A stretch of DNA of 64,000 nucleotides from contig JALMGJ010000018.1 of the NCBI GenBank assembly GCA_023362775.1, positions 2,481,001 through 2,545,000 of the forward strand. The letters run 5' to 3'. Made by a program: the position numbers and the translations under genes. The notes under the pieces were generated by a model that saw only the letters and a list, made by a program, of their open reading frames with translations, made no database searches and was not told where the DNA came from. Of this stretch, positions 1 through 10,664 are shown piece by piece; the stretch's first letter is position 1; every line of letters begins with the position of its first letter. This DNA comes from Charina bottae (taxonomy: Eukaryota > Chordata > Lepidosauria > Squamata > Charinaidae).

Positions 1-396
1 ACTATCCAGACCTTTTTGTCTTTCTTATCAACAATTATTAAGTCTGGGGTGTTGTGGGGCAGGTGCCTGTCTGTCTGAATTCTTAAGTCCCAGAGCTCTT
101 TGGCTTCTTCATTTTCGATTACTTTGCCTGCTTTGTGGTCCCACCAGTTCTTGCTTGCAGGCAAGTGGTATTCCTTGCAAATATTCCAATGCATCATCAT
201 CATCATCATCCTCATCTGCTTTAGCCCAGCATCTGATACTTCTGAATAGTGATTTGGAGCCCCCTACTTTGATTCTTTGCCCCATTATCTGATGTTCACT
301 CACATCCCTTGGAACAAGCTTCCTCTTTCTGCATGTGAACCTACCCACTGGTTTGTAAACCATATTTACCTTGCCAGTTAGATGCTGGTTAAGCAA
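1..396 (-). mobile_element. R4/Dong-like non-LTR retrotransposon fragment (C-terminal nuclease region)
   Basis: On the minus strand, bases about 1-185 translate to a stretch with a W-W-D-H-K-A-G-K block followed by a T-P-D-L-I-I-V-D-K-K block. This matches the R/T-P-D-hydrophobic motif of the restriction-like endonuclease at the C-terminus of R4/Dong/Rex6-type LINEs. Upstream (bases 185-396) the frame shifts across an ATC microsatellite and continues as a 95-codon open frame of less certain homology. The element runs off the left edge and is degenerate. Family assignment comes from recognised motifs only; another LINE clade with the same nuclease type (NeSL, R2) is possible. Confidence 0.6.
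183..212. repeat. (ATC)n microsatellite
   Basis: Short run of CAT/ATC triplets inside the R4-like fragment. It encodes an Asp run in the minus frame and marks the point where the recognisable reading frame changes. Confidence 0.8.
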
Positions 397-787
397 ACAA
401 CGGCTTAGGGCAAAGTTGACTCAGGTCTGTGTTGACAGAGATTATCCTTTCTCCCCTTTATCTCAACATTACGGAAAAATTAAGCTGACAAAAAGAAGTA
501 AGAAAAAAAAAAGAAGTAAGAAAAAGATGTCCGAGGTCTTTTTTTATTCTTGCGACCTTGTCACCCCCAACCTCTGTAGGTGGACTGGGAGGGCTGGAGG
601 ACCCCTTCTTGGGGGCTGAGCAATGGGGGAGGGAGGAAAACGGGGAGAGGAAGAAAGAGAGACTTGCGGGAAATTGTTGGCGAGAGAAACCAAGCCCCGA
701 ATATTGTTCCTGGAGGAGAAGCAGAACCCGAGTCATCACAATTAGTTGCCAGCGACGGCCTCCGCTCTGCCAAAGAGGCGGCTTGTG
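397..787. other. No recognised feature
   Basis: Purine-rich non-coding sequence. Open frames here overlap on both strands and continue into the CA repeat, so they are not credible genes. Confidence 0.5.
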
Positions 788-799
788 CAGCTGCATAAT

Positions 800-805
800 C
801 ACACA

Positions 806-836
<31 letters not shown>
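800..836. repeat. (CA)n microsatellite
   Basis: Nearly pure CA dinucleotide run; open frames through it encode only Thr-His or Val-Cys runs. Confidence 0.95.
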
Positions 837-839
<3 letters not shown>

Positions 840-1054
840 GTTGCAAAAATAGAGAGGCACAAACCCGTTTAAAAGAACAGAAACATGCGCTCGGGGGTGC
901 CTGTGGGGGGTCGACCAAGTCAAGATGGCGTGTGCACGTCACGCACCAAAGCGGCTTCTTGGTCAATTGTGTTTCAGCCTCTTTCGGTGAGGAGGAGGGC
1001 CTGCAGACATCAGGTTCTTCCTGTTTTGGAAAGGCAATTCAGGACCCTTAAGTA

Positions 1055-1375
1055 GTAAAGGTAAAGGTTCCCACGCACAGTCGTGTCCGACTCTAGGGGC
1101 CGGTGCTCATCTCCGTTTGTTAGCCGAAGAGCCAGCGTTGTCCGAAGACGCTTCCACGGTCATGTGGCCGGCATGACATGCGCGGAACGCTGTTACCATC
1201 CCACCAAAGTGGTACCTATTCATCTACTTGCATTTGCATGCTTTCGAATTGCTAGGTTGGCAAGAGCTGGGGCGAGTGCGGGAGCTCACTCCGTCACGCG
1301 GGGCTGGGGATTCGAACCGCCAACCTTCTGATCAACAAGCCTGGCATCTTAACCGCTGGGGGCAAAGCCACGTTC
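1055..1375 (-). mobile_element. tRNA-headed SINE (GTAAAGGTTCC-tailed family), minus orientation
   Basis: Starts with the family's 3' end (GTAAAGGTTCC in this orientation). It runs through the conserved CGGTGCTCATCTCCGTTTGTTAGC body to a B-box-like ATTCGAACC near 1310-1320 and a degraded tRNA-like head. The same family recurs at 3367, 10315, 14602, 18277, 19226, 29271, 47369, 49793 and 50150. The last 40 bp of the head are diverged here. Confidence 0.85.
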
Positions 1376-1379
1376 GGCC

Positions 1380-2905
1380 AAACTGCTGGGGGCCAAACTG
1401 CGGCATCAGGAGGGCGAAAGAGGGACTGGCTCAGCGGCCCTTCGCGCCTCCTGCCTGAGCCAACACACTTTTCACCCCGATGGCTGGCCCTGGTGGATTA
1501 GCAGGGCGGCTGGGGAACATGGGAATGGAGGCTGAGTGATCTGAAGGGGGCCAGGAGAAGGAAGGCTGGGCTAGAGCCCAGAGCGTCCAACCTTTTCAAA
1601 CCCAGGAGAACAACCAGGGGCACATTGACAGTTGTACCACGGGCCTACCTTTGGGCTCTGCAGCTGAGAAGGATCCTAATGCGCATCGTTTCGAAAATAA
1701 AAAGAGGAAAGGCCCTCGCCTGATCCCACTTCTAACACCACTGGAGTCAAAAGGGAAAAGTCTCGGCATCCCTGCCTGATAAACCAAGTGGGCTGGGGTG
1801 GGGCAGAAGGAGGGCGGTTTGGTTCACAAAACCCCTGTGACCAGGCCAGTTATAGACCTAGTAGTTACATTCACACAACATGTGTGTTTATGGGTTTGTT
1901 TTGAGGGGGGGTCCTAACCTGTTCTGCAAACCCTTTGGATTCAGTGTGCTATACGAGCCCAGAAACTGGGTTAATTTAGGGATAGTTTGAGCATGTTACG
2001 TGCACACATGCTGAAACAGTTGAGCATCTGCAGAGGAATGCGAGAGAAATCAAGGGGATGGGAGACCCAACGGTTTAAGAACGAGACAATGACTTTTGCC
2101 TCCTACTTCCCCCTGCAGAAAAGGAGATCTCCCCTTTGGGTGCTCGTGGCGAAGCCCTACTGGCCACTGCACGGTGTGGTAATTGTTGTGCTGCTTCTGG
2201 TTTCAATTTCTTGATTGCTGCCCAGAGTTGGCGTATCAAGAGGGGTGGCCATATGAATATACAAACAAGCGAACAAACTAACAAGCCAGCAATTAAGGAA
2301 ACCTTGACATTTTTGGCTCCGAGACTCACTTGCCACTGGCAGAACCCCAAATCCCACACACGAGCCTTTGGGGTATCATACTTCGCTTCCACCCAGTATT
2401 TGCAGGAAACAATTCTGGAACCGCACTGAAGATCGGTTTCCACAGCCCTTGCTTCTCAGCTGCCAGGACCCGGTGGCCAAAGGACGGGAGGTTGCTTCAG
2501 CAGCCAGGACCTTGTCCAGCTCTTGCACAAGACCCTCTCCTCCAAGAGATTGCTGGACTACAAACCCCATCCTCTTGCATGGAGCAGGTTGGATTAGGAT
2601 GGTAAGAATTAGGAACTCATGAGAGGGGGCGCTGTGTGGACTACCACTCCCATGATTCCATACCTACACTGGCTGAGGCTGATGGAGTTCCACAGCTCCC
2701 TATCCCAAATTCGTGAGGTTGCTGGAGCATTAGCGAAAGAAGCCAGCTGAGAACAGGCTGCCACCTGGTGCAAGTGTGGGCTTGTGTTCGCTTTGAGCAA
2801 CTGCTCATTATGGATCCTTTGCGGGACAGAGCCGTCTCCTCTGCTCTAGCTTTCTAGGAGCAGGGGCTACTGTGCAAGCTAGATTATTCAACATGGTCTC
2901 TCCAC
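1380..2905. other. Unassigned non-coding stretch
   Basis: No coding exon, RNA gene or clear repeat boundary seen. Short ORFs overlap in several frames on both strands without codon structure. A motif typical of reptile interspersed repeats (ACTACCACTCCCATGATTCC) occurs near 2641. Confidence 0.4.
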
Positions 2906-2907
2906 TG

Positions 2908-3072
2908 CCAGTGGAGCAGGCGTGGCTGCCAGGGAGGGGGGGTCAAACAAGGCCAAGATGACGGCGGCAGCTACGCAACCAAACTCCGGCTCCTTTTTGC
3001 GTGTCTTACGAATGCAATGCAGCCACCATCTTGACTTTTTTGACCCCCTGGGGGACACCCCTGGTTCCTTAG
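2908..3072. mobile_element. hAT-like MITE with GTCAAAAAAGTCAAGATGG arms
   Basis: Left part carries GGGGGTCAAACAAGGCCAAGATG. Right part carries the inverse CATCTTGACTTTTTTGACCCC and ends in GGACACCCCTG. Related copies lie at 5430, 16919, 28090, 29815 and 60960. The inverted arms mark a terminal-inverted-repeat element. No 8-bp target duplication was found for this copy. Confidence 0.65.
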
Positions 3073-3169
3073 TTCCAACAGACACCGAACATCCTCTGAT
3101 GGAGGATTTTGGCTCTTCTTTGTTCTGTGAAGCTTTTGCATTTAATTTTAACTGTCTTATAAGAGAAAG

Positions 3170-3366
3170 CGAGCGCATTGCAGTAGTCGAGGTGCTGGAT
3201 TAGGACCAGGGAGACCTGGGTTCAAGTCCATCTTCAGCCATGGCTGCTCACGGGGTGATTTTGACCCCGTCCCTCTCTCCTAGCCCAACACACTCCACAG
3301 GGGTGTTGTAGGGATAAAATGTAAGGCACCTTGAACTCCTAGAGGATCTATTGTACTATAAAAAAA
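3170..3366 (+). mobile_element. tRNA-derived SINE with L2/CR1-like tail
   Basis: Contains a B-box-like GGTTCAAGTCC, then a segment ending with CTAGCCCAACACACTCCACAGGGGTGTTGTAGGGATAAAATGTAAGGCACCTTGAACTCC. That ending is the same style of tail as the SINEs at 41285, 51040 and 54005. It is immediately followed by a second SINE in opposite orientation. Confidence 0.55.
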
Positions 3367-3700
3367 GGTAAAGGTTCCCCCCGCACATTTGTGCAGTCGT
3401 GTCCGACTCTAGGGGCCGGTGCTCATCTCCGTTTCTTAGCTGAAGAGCCAGCGCTGTCCGAAGACGCTTCCACGGTCATGTGGCTGCATGACACGCGGGG
3501 AACGCTGTTACCTTCCCACCGAAGTGGTACCTATTCATCTACTTGCATTTGCATGCTTTTGAATTGCTAGGTTGGGAAGAGCTGGAGCTAGTGCGGGAGC
3601 TCACTCCGTCACGCGGCGCTCGGGTCTCGAACCTCCGAACTTGCAACCTTCCGATCGACAAGCCTGGCGTCTTACCCACTGAGCCACCACGCCCCTTAAA
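3367..3700 (-). mobile_element. tRNA-headed SINE, near full length, minus orientation
   Basis: Same family as 14602-14930, inverted: GGTAAAGGTTCC tail first, then the conserved body, B box and A-box-like TGAGCCACCACGCCCC at the far end. A few bases are missing in the middle (GGCTGCATGACACG). No clear target duplication. Confidence 0.9.
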
Positions 3701-4190
3701 GAAGTGGGCTATACACCTAATTAATACGTAACAGCGGTGGTAGCAGCAGTACACAGTAATTTAAAATCTTCTGCAAATCTCAGAGCTCAGAGATTTAAAA
3801 TCTGCCACAAATCTCAGCCCAATCACACTGAAACCTCTCCTGCTGTTTTTCTGGCACTGAATTTCGCCTCCACTCCTGTTGGGACCCACGTTCGCCATTG
3901 GGGAGAGTGATGGAGATGGTCTTGGCAAAGTTAGACGACGACGTGAATGAAAAGCCGGATTCAGCTGTGCCAGCAGCGTTTGCCCCTGAAGAAACACCGC
4001 AGGCTTCGTGTGGATTTTAAAAAGGCCCTGGAAGAGTTCATGGAAGAGGACAGATGGTGCTCATGACTGCAGGACTGCCACTGAAACCTCCACATCCAGC
4101 ATCGTGCTGCGCATACTGCGCATTGCTGGAATATGAGTTTTGTGCATGGCGTGGCTTCCCATCAGGCACCTGCTGGCCTGACAATGGAAA
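3701..4190. other. Unassigned non-coding stretch
   Basis: Contains a short internal duplication (AAATCTGCCACAAATCTCAG after CTGCAAATCTCAGAGC). No gene or repeat family recognised. Confidence 0.4.
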
Positions 4191-4194
4191 GGGG

Positions 4195-4990
4195 AGGCAG
4201 AGAGCCAGGTTGGCGTCATGGTTAAGGCACCAGGCTAGAAACTGGGGGACTGTGTGTTCTAGTCCCACCTTGGGCACAAAGCCAGCTGGGTGACCGTGGG
4301 CCAGTCACTCTCTCTCAGCCCTAGGAAGGAGCCAATGGCAAACCAGGAGACTGAGAGTTCTAGTCCCACCTTGGGCACAAAGCCAGCTGGGTGACCGTGG
4401 GCCAGTCACTCTCTCTCAGCCCTAGGAAGGAGCCAATGGCAAACCAGGAGACTGAGAGTTCTAGTCCCACCTCGGGCACGAAGCCAGCTGGGTGACCGTG
4501 GGCCAGTCCCTGTCTCTCAGCCGTAGGAAGGAGCCAATGGCAAACCAGGAGACTGAGAGTTCTAGTCCCACCTTGGGCACAAAGCCAGCTGGGTGATCTT
4601 GGGCCAGTCACTCTCTCTCAGCCCTAGGAAGGAGCCAATGGCAAACCAGGAGACTGAGAGTTCTAGTCCCACCTTGGGCACGAAGCCAGCTGGGTGACCT
4701 TGGGCCAGTCACTCTCTCTCTCAGCCCTGGGAAGGAGCCAATGGCAAACAGGAGACAGAGAGTTCTAGTCCTGCCTTAGGCATGAAGCCAGCTGGGTGAC
4801 CTTGGGCCAGTCACTCTCTCAGCCCTGGGAAGAAGCAGGCGAGGACAAAACCCTTCCAAAAATCTTGCCAAGAAAACTGCAGGGACAAGTCCAGACAGTC
4901 ACCAGGAGTCCACACTGACTCGAAGGCACCCCCCCAAAAACCTAGAAAGAACAGGTGGCCATAACAAGGACTGGGAGAAAACCAGCCAGA
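4195..4990 (+). mobile_element. Sauria-type SINE with internal 102-bp tandem array (array 1)
   Basis: tRNA-like head (GTTAAGGCACCAGGCTAGAAAC and the B-box-like GTTCTAGTCCC), then about five to six tandem units of about 100 bp. Each unit runs from GGAAGGAGCCAATGGCAAACC through GTTCTAGTCCCACC to GGGCCAGTCACTCTCTCTCAGCCCTA. The array is followed by the ordinary SINE 3' body and a Bov-B-like tail (CTTGCCAAGAAAACTGCAGGGACAAGTCCAGACAGTC) near 4850-4900. Tail and head belong to one SINE, so the array is an internal expansion. Confidence 0.85.
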
Positions 4991-5428
4991 AGCCTGATCA
5001 GTGCACAACAGAGGAAGCGTGCAAAGTTGTGAAACCGTTGAAGTGGAAAACCCCTTCCCAGAGTGCAAGAGAGCAAGACTGAATAAAGATCAACCTGGTG
5101 CCTGCAACCTGGCTAAGATCATGGGCAATCCAGGTGCGAACGGGTGGACCAGGTGTCCGGAAGTTGAAGAGTTCCTATTCCTACCCTTCAAATGCTCCTC
5201 CCCAAACCGCCCTCAAAAGGCAGCAGGTCTCTTGTGGCTTCTGAGACAATCCGTGGCACCAAAACCCTGGTCTACCTCTGCAACTGACAGCGATCCGTTG
5301 CGCATTTATTAGAGGGGGAAAACCTGTGAAATTCTGTGGGATTTCCCAAGATTGGATTGTGTAACTAAAAAATTGTTCTCACAGACTTGAGCGAGGCTTA
5401 CGTTTGTGACAGGTGCAGACAGATGTTG
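4991..5428. other. Unassigned non-coding stretch
   Basis: No recognised element or gene; the open frame at 5001-5312 lacks any family feature I can identify. Confidence 0.35.
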
Positions 5429-5429
5429 G

Positions 5430-5582
5430 CACTGCACCAGGGGGGTATGCATGGAGGTCAAAACAGTCCAGATGGTGGCCACGATGACGCATGTAGAAAA
5501 GGGGTAGGGCTTGGTTGCATGCTTGTGGCAGCCGTTGTGACTTTTTTGACCCACCCCCTGTGGACAGCTCTGCACTGCGCCC
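5430..5582. mobile_element. hAT-like MITE (GTCAAAAAAGTCAAGATGG family)
   Basis: Left arm GGAGGTCAAAACAGTCCAGATGGTGGCC and right arm GTGACTTTTTTGACCCACCCCCTGTGGACAGCTCTG are imperfect inverted repeats of each other. Same family as 2908-3072. Confidence 0.6.
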
Positions 5583-6284
5583 TTTAGGTTTTATCTCAAT
5601 TCCTATTTCTGTTTGATGCAAAGAATATTTTCGTAAAACCCTTCCCTCTGTGCCTGGTTGTGGAACGGAACAGGAACACCAAATCCGATCCAGTTTTTTC
5701 AGTTTCCAACAGCAGAAAAGGTTTCAACGTAGGATGGATGCAGTTTTGCAAAAACTGCATTTCAGCAGGTTGCTACAACTCGGAAAAAGGAACACTTCCT
5801 ACTGTGGCTAGGCCTGAAGATCCGACATGATGTAGTCAAAGTCTGCAATAAACGGAAGAGCTTTGCAAATATCCATGCCAAACATGTCCAGGGCTAAAGC
5901 ACCGTCTCCCACAGATTGGCGCGAGGACTTGGGCGCCGCTGGTGAATCAGGAGAACATTTTGCCAGTGTGTTGGCAGTGGAAGGAAAGGAAAGGAAACAT
6001 CAAGATCAGAAGCAGGGCCGGGCAGCTGTGAGGTGTGGAAAAAGGCTGGAGGCAGCTGTGAAACAGCAAAGAAGGGGACAGCAGCGTCCTGTCCTTGTGG
6101 GCGTAGGAAGGAGGAAAGGGTCAACACCACTTTGGTTCTGTTTTCTCAGCTGATAAGAAATCAGACCCAGACAGAGTTTGTGTTAATAGATGACCCCAGG
6201 CTCATCCCTCGGTGTTGCAAGAGACCCGGCTCTAACCCAGCCCTAGCCAAGACCTTTTCAACCTGGGATAAAACTCCTCTTATG
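5583..6284. other. Unassigned non-coding stretch
   Basis: Nothing recognised; open frames of 60-96 codons overlap on opposite strands without family features. Confidence 0.35.
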
Positions 6285-6322
6285 CCCCACTACCCTCGAT
6301 CTTAGCCAAAAGGCGGAGAAGC
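6285..6322 (-). pseudogene. U2 snRNA 5'-end fragment
   Basis: The reverse complement begins GCTTCTCCGCCTTTTGGCTA followed by AGATC. This is one mismatch from the 5' end of vertebrate U2 snRNA, which contains CTTCTCGGCCTTTTGGCTAAGATCAAG. Similarity fades after about 35 nt. The Sm site and 3' stems are absent, so this is a truncated retrocopy or chance-retained fragment, not a working U2 gene. Recognised from memory of U2, not by alignment. Confidence 0.55.
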
Positions 6323-7150
6323 CTGCGTGACTCAAATTCTCCAGGCAGGTTGGCAGCGCAGCTGGAAGACCATTTCCAACTTCCGTCCAATTCTGCGGAT
6401 TCAACGCTGGAAAGCAGCTGGCCAAACTGGGACGGCAGAAGTCAATGGGATGATTGTTCTGGCTGTTACAGGAATAGGCTGGCGTTTCTGCCTAGCTTTT
6501 GACCCTTGCCTCTGGGGTTCCTTCTTTTTAGGAACTGTCTTGGCATCTCTCTCCATCAAGGTGATAGAGCCTTCTGTTTTCCTTGGTGAGAAAAGTCTGA
6601 CCTGTCCATGGTCAGAGGTTGCTTGCTTCTCAGCCAAGGAGCTCAGCCTTTTGGCGTGTCCAAGAGACAACCGCCAGACTTCTGACTTTGGACCAAAGAC
6701 CAGGTTGTAGTTAAAATGAGCATCAGCTGTTCTCAATGTTCATAAATATCGTAAATTAGCAGAAGCACAAAAGGGGGGAAGTTAGGAACTGAATAGCCTT
6801 TTCTCCCCTCCCTTCCTCCCTTTTTTCTTTTTAGTTACTGTTGTCAAATTTGCTTCGTTCATCTTTTTTTTAACATGCACTAACAATAAGTAACAATACA
6901 GTGCAGACCTTAATACTCAGTAATCCTCTTAAGACAGAAAGCCTGATTGTACAACAAATATTTTGATGTAATTTGCAGTGGTTTCTTAATGTTATATTCA
7001 GCTCTGGATGAAAAAGCTAAATAATCTCATGCCTGTTGACACTGATATTTTAAATCATAGTCAATAGTGATATATCTTCTCTTTTTTTATCTTTAATGGT
7101 CTAAGTTATCTAAACATTAGAGTGTTAATAATCTTTAGTTAATACTGTAC
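6323..7150. other. Unassigned, AT-rich toward the right
   Basis: No feature recognised; 6780-7150 becomes AT-rich and leads into the LINE fragment. Confidence 0.35.
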
Positions 7151-7174
7151 AAATGCCACTATCAAAATAATATA

Positions 7175-8340
7175 ATGTATTATGTATGTTTTATACTACT
7201 ACTAGTAGTACTAATTCCTACTGTACTAATTCCTACTGGTGTAGAAATTATATATCGAACAGATGGAAAGCTTTTTAATCTTAGTAGGCTGAAAGCAAAA
7301 AATAAGGTAATTACAACTTCTTTTATAGAACTTCAATATGCTGATGATAATGTAGTCTGTGCATACTCAGAGGAAGATCTTCAAACTATCCTAAACATCT
7401 TTGCAGAAGCATATGAAAAGCTCAGCCTCTCGCTTAACATAAAAAAAACCAAAGTGCTTTACCAGCACGTTTGAACCAATCCCTCTGCAGCACTATCAAT
7501 CCAGCTTAAAGGTGTGTTACTAGAAAATGTTGACCACTTTTCTTATCTTGGCAGCCATCTATCTACAAAAGCCGACATCGACGCTGAAATTCAGCATCGT
7601 CTGAGCTCTGCGAGTGTAGCTTTCTCCCGAATGAAGCGTAGTGTGTTTGAGGATCGGGACATTCGCAGGGAGACCAAAATGCTTGTTTACAAAGCCATTG
7701 TACTACCAACCCTTCTGTACGCCTGTGAAACATGGACCCTCTACAAACGCCACCTCCAACTTCTTGAAAGATTCCATCAACGCTGCCTCCGAAAAATTCT
7801 GCAAATTACTTGGGAAGATAGGCGGACTAATGTTAGCGTATTAGAAGAAGCGAAAACCACCAGCATTGAAACAATGATCATCCAACATCAACTTCGCTGG
7901 ACCAGCCATGTTGTTCGAATGCCTGACCATCGTCTTCCAAAGCAGCTACTTTACTCCCAACTTAAGAATGGAAAACGGAATATTGGTGGACAGCAAAAGA
8001 GATTCAAAGATACTCTCAAAGCTAATTTAAAAAAAATTAATATCAGCATTGAGAACTGGGAAGCCCGAACTCATGAGCGTTTCAATTGGAGGTCAGCCTT
8101 TATTAAAGGTGCTACGGACTTTGAAGAAGCACGAGTACAGGGCGAAAAGGAGAAACGAGCTAAGAGGAAGGCACATCAAGCAAACCCTCATCGTGACCAT
8201 CTTCCACCTGGAAACCTATGCCCTCATTGTGGGAGGTTGTGCGGATCCAGAATTGGCCTTTACAGCCACTTACGGATCCACTGTTAAGACTGGAAGACAA
8301 TCTTACTTGGATACGAGTGATCGCCAAGACCAGACTAGTA
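7175..8340 (+). mobile_element. Non-LTR retrotransposon 3' half (RT end plus C-terminal zinc finger)
   Basis: First open frame (7175-7474) carries the reverse transcriptase catalytic Y-A-D-D box (Tyr55-Asp58). A frameshift near 7475-7510 separates it from a 257-codon frame (7514-8287). That second frame contains the post-RT region (LLYACETWTLY, a block common to RTE/Ingi-like elements) and ends in a CCHH finger: C236-x2-C239-x12-H252-x3-H256, with C-G-R-x-C-x-S-R-I-G-L before the first His. This ending is typical of non-LTR elements related to Vingi/Ingi or RTE; I cannot fix the clade. 5' truncated, frameshifted, inactive. The 3' end is a TAG/ACT triplet repeat. A minus-strand copy of the last 400 bp is at 48090-48500. 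Confidence 0.85.
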
Positions 8341-8380
8341 GTAGTAGTAGTACTACTACTACTACTACTACTACTACTAA
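8338..8380. repeat. (TAG)n(TAC)n trinucleotide repeat
   Basis: A run of AGT triplets switches to ACT triplets, so it forms a short self-complementary block just past the stop codon of the LINE fragment; probably the element's 3' microsatellite tail. Confidence 0.85.
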
Positions 8381-8768
8381 AAATATCAGCTTCAGCAGCC
8401 CTGACACTCCTTTTGTGACCAGGGCTGACTTATTGGCAAGAGCAAAGGGCAGAGATTTGTGAAACGGCATCAGCGTATGCCCAATCAATCAGGTCCCAAG
8501 TGGAAAGCACAGGGCCCCTCATGCAGGGAATCAGTTTTCAGTTCAGGGCATCTATGTTCAGGTAACATTCTAAAACAACAACAGTAAAAGGGAATTCTTT
8601 TAGTAGAATTCAGCTCTTCCTGGTCATTATACAAGTAATCCATGTTATGCTCTTAGCAACAATATGGAAGTGGTTTATCTTTACATCTCAGACTTTTTTT
8701 TATTTCCTGGTGGTCTCCCATCCATGTAAGAAACCCAACCATCATTTAGCTTCGTTTCATAATCAAAT
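8381..8768. other. Unassigned non-coding stretch
   Basis: No recognised repeat or gene between the LINE tail and the next MITE. Confidence 0.35.
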
Positions 8769-8769
8769 A

Positions 8770-9136
8770 CAGGTAGTCCTCACTTAACAACCATTTGTTT
8801 AGTGATGGTTCGGACTTACGACAGTGCTGAAAAAACCCGACTTATGACCGGTCCTCACACTTATGACCGTCACAGCATCCCCATGGTCACATGATCATGA
8901 TTGGGGCGCTTGGCAACCGGTTCACATTTATGACCGTCGCAGAGTCCCGTGGTCACGTGATTGCCACTTACGATCTTCCCAGCCGGCTTCTGGAAAGCAA
9001 AATTTGCTTAATGCCCATGGTGATTCACTTAACAACCGCCGCAAAACAGGTTGTAAATCAGGATTCGCTTAATGACCGATTCACTTAGCAACCAAAATTC
9101 CGGTCCCGATTGTGGTCATTAAGCGAGGTCTATCTG
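8770..9136. mobile_element. Tigger-like (Tc1/mariner) MITE, full length
   Basis: 367 bp with terminal inverted repeats CAGGTAGTCCTCACTTAACA (left) and an inverse ending TTAAGCGAGGTCTATCTG (right), flanked by TA on both sides, the Tc1/mariner target duplication. The interior is built from repeats of TTAACGACC/TTATGACCG motifs. Five related copies lie at 24729, 26421, 29984, 30376/33639 and 60670. Confidence 0.8.
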
Positions 9137-9138
9137 TA

Positions 9139-9930
9139 ATGCCAGTTAGGTTCTGCTGCTTGCTGTGATGCTCAAGTCATCCCATAATTTGGATACTATA
9201 TCATCTGAACCCAGTAAGATTGTAGTTTGTCATATCCGATCATAACTGCTTGGTTTTAATCAGATCATCTTAACTACAATCTGGTGTTTGGTCCAAAGCA
9301 GATCTGTGATTTGCTGATGGAATCAGCGAGTTGGAAAGGACCATTGCCAATCCTTGCTCAGGGAAGAATCCAAGGCAAAGCATCCACCATAGAGAGGCGT
9401 CCAGACTTCACTCGAACAACCTTCAGTGACAGGGACCGCCATCCTTCCCTTGGTCATAGAATGTCCTTGGTGGCTGCTCTGGATCTGCTGCTCAGAGAAA
9501 TAGGATGCTAGGGAATCTGGCAGAAGCCTCTCTGCTGCTCCATCTTTTTTTTTTTTTTAAACACGTGTGAGATTAAGTAAAGTTGCAAGAAAAGAACCAA
9601 TTCTGTTCTGTTGCCCAACTCTGACCAGGTCTATTTTCTCCCAATTCTTTTTTCTTTAAAGGGGAAAAGGGGGGAAAAAGACCTCAGAGAGTGTCAGATG
9701 CAAACCATTACAAACTACCAAGGGTGTCTGGTCTTCCCAGAAGCAGAAGAGATACTTTTGAGATGGATCAACTGATCATTTTTGGGACTTCCCCTGTATC
9801 TGTTCCCCAAAGGGAGACAATGCTGAGCTAAGTTCATCATGGAACACTAATAGGTTCAACGGAATGCACCATGTACTTGGACGGCAATGTAAAAGGGGAA
9901 ATCACATCTCTTTACCCTCTAAACCAATGT
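9139..9930. other. Unassigned non-coding stretch
   Basis: Contains a T-run near 9546 and an A/G-rich stretch near 9656. No gene or repeat boundary recognised. Confidence 0.35.
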
Positions 9931-9965
9931 TTCTCAACCTTGGCCACTTTTAAGATGTTTTAAGA
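9930..9965. mobile_element. Fragment of palindromic TTTCTCAACCTTGG MITE
   Basis: CAATGTTTCTCAACCTTGGC then CACTTTTAAGATGTTTTAAG: only the first third of the element seen at 10069. Confidence 0.6.
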
Positions 9966-10068
9966 ATCCTAGGTACAGTGTAAGGACTTTTTTCATCCAA
10001 AGAGAACCCATTTTGCACATAAGCACCCGTCTTCTTCCACCTTCCACCAAAGCCTTATAGCACTAGAC

Positions 10069-10175
10069 CAGTGTTTCTCAACCTTGGGAACTTTAAGATG
10101 TGTGGACTTCAACTCCCAGAATTCCCCAGCCAGCAAGTCCACCCATCTTAAAGTTCCCAAGGTTGAGAAACACTG
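10069..10175. mobile_element. Palindromic hAT-like MITE (CAGTGTTTCTCAACCTTGG family)
   Basis: Left half CAGTGTTTCTCAACCTTGGG through TTAAGATGTGTGGACTTC; right half is its inverse, ending GGTTGAGAAACACTG. Flanks CACTAGAC and CACTGGGC may be a decayed 8-bp target duplication. Other copies: 37017, 59926, 61467 (complete) and 27365, 36272, 42221, 60854 (halves). Confidence 0.75.
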
Positions 10176-10314
10176 CACTGGGCTATAAGAGTTGATTTTA
10201 TGAACATACGTAGGCCAGCTCCCTCTCCACTTCCACCCCATCCAATGTAATGTTCTGCAGAACTAGAAAGGTTCCAGACTCCTTGGTGCTTTGAATTAGC
10301 CTAATACATGTATT

Positions 10315-10651
10315 AAAAAGGTAAAGGTTCCCCCCGCACAGTTGTGCAGTCGTGTCCGACTCTAGGGGCCGGTGCTCATCTCCGTTTGTTAGCCGGAGAG
10401 CCAGCGTTGTCCGAAGACGCTTCCGCGGTCATGTGGCTGGCATGATGCACGCAGAACGCTGTTACCTACCCACCGAAGTGGTACCTATTTGTCTACTTGC
10501 ATTTGCATGCTTTCGAATTGCTAGGTTGGCAAGAGCTGGGGCCAGTGCAGGAGCTCACTCCGTCATGCGGGGCTAGGGATTCAAACCTCTGAACCTGCGA
10601 TCTTCCGATCAACAAGCCTGGCATCTTACCCGCTGAGCCACCACGCCCCCT
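10315..10651 (-). mobile_element. tRNA-headed SINE, full length, with 13-bp target duplication
   Basis: Full-length copy in minus orientation from GGTAAAGGTTCC to the tRNA-like CGCTGAGCCACCACGCCCCC. It is flanked by the exact direct repeat TAATACATGTATT at 10302-10314 and 10652-10664. The duplication shows insertion by target-primed reverse transcription. Confidence 0.93.
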
Positions 10652-10664
10652 TAATACATGTATT

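Noticed and set aside
458..1051. Open frames across the CA microsatellite
   Set aside because: Their length is due to the repeat (Thr-His, Val-Cys runs); no homology or conserved features.
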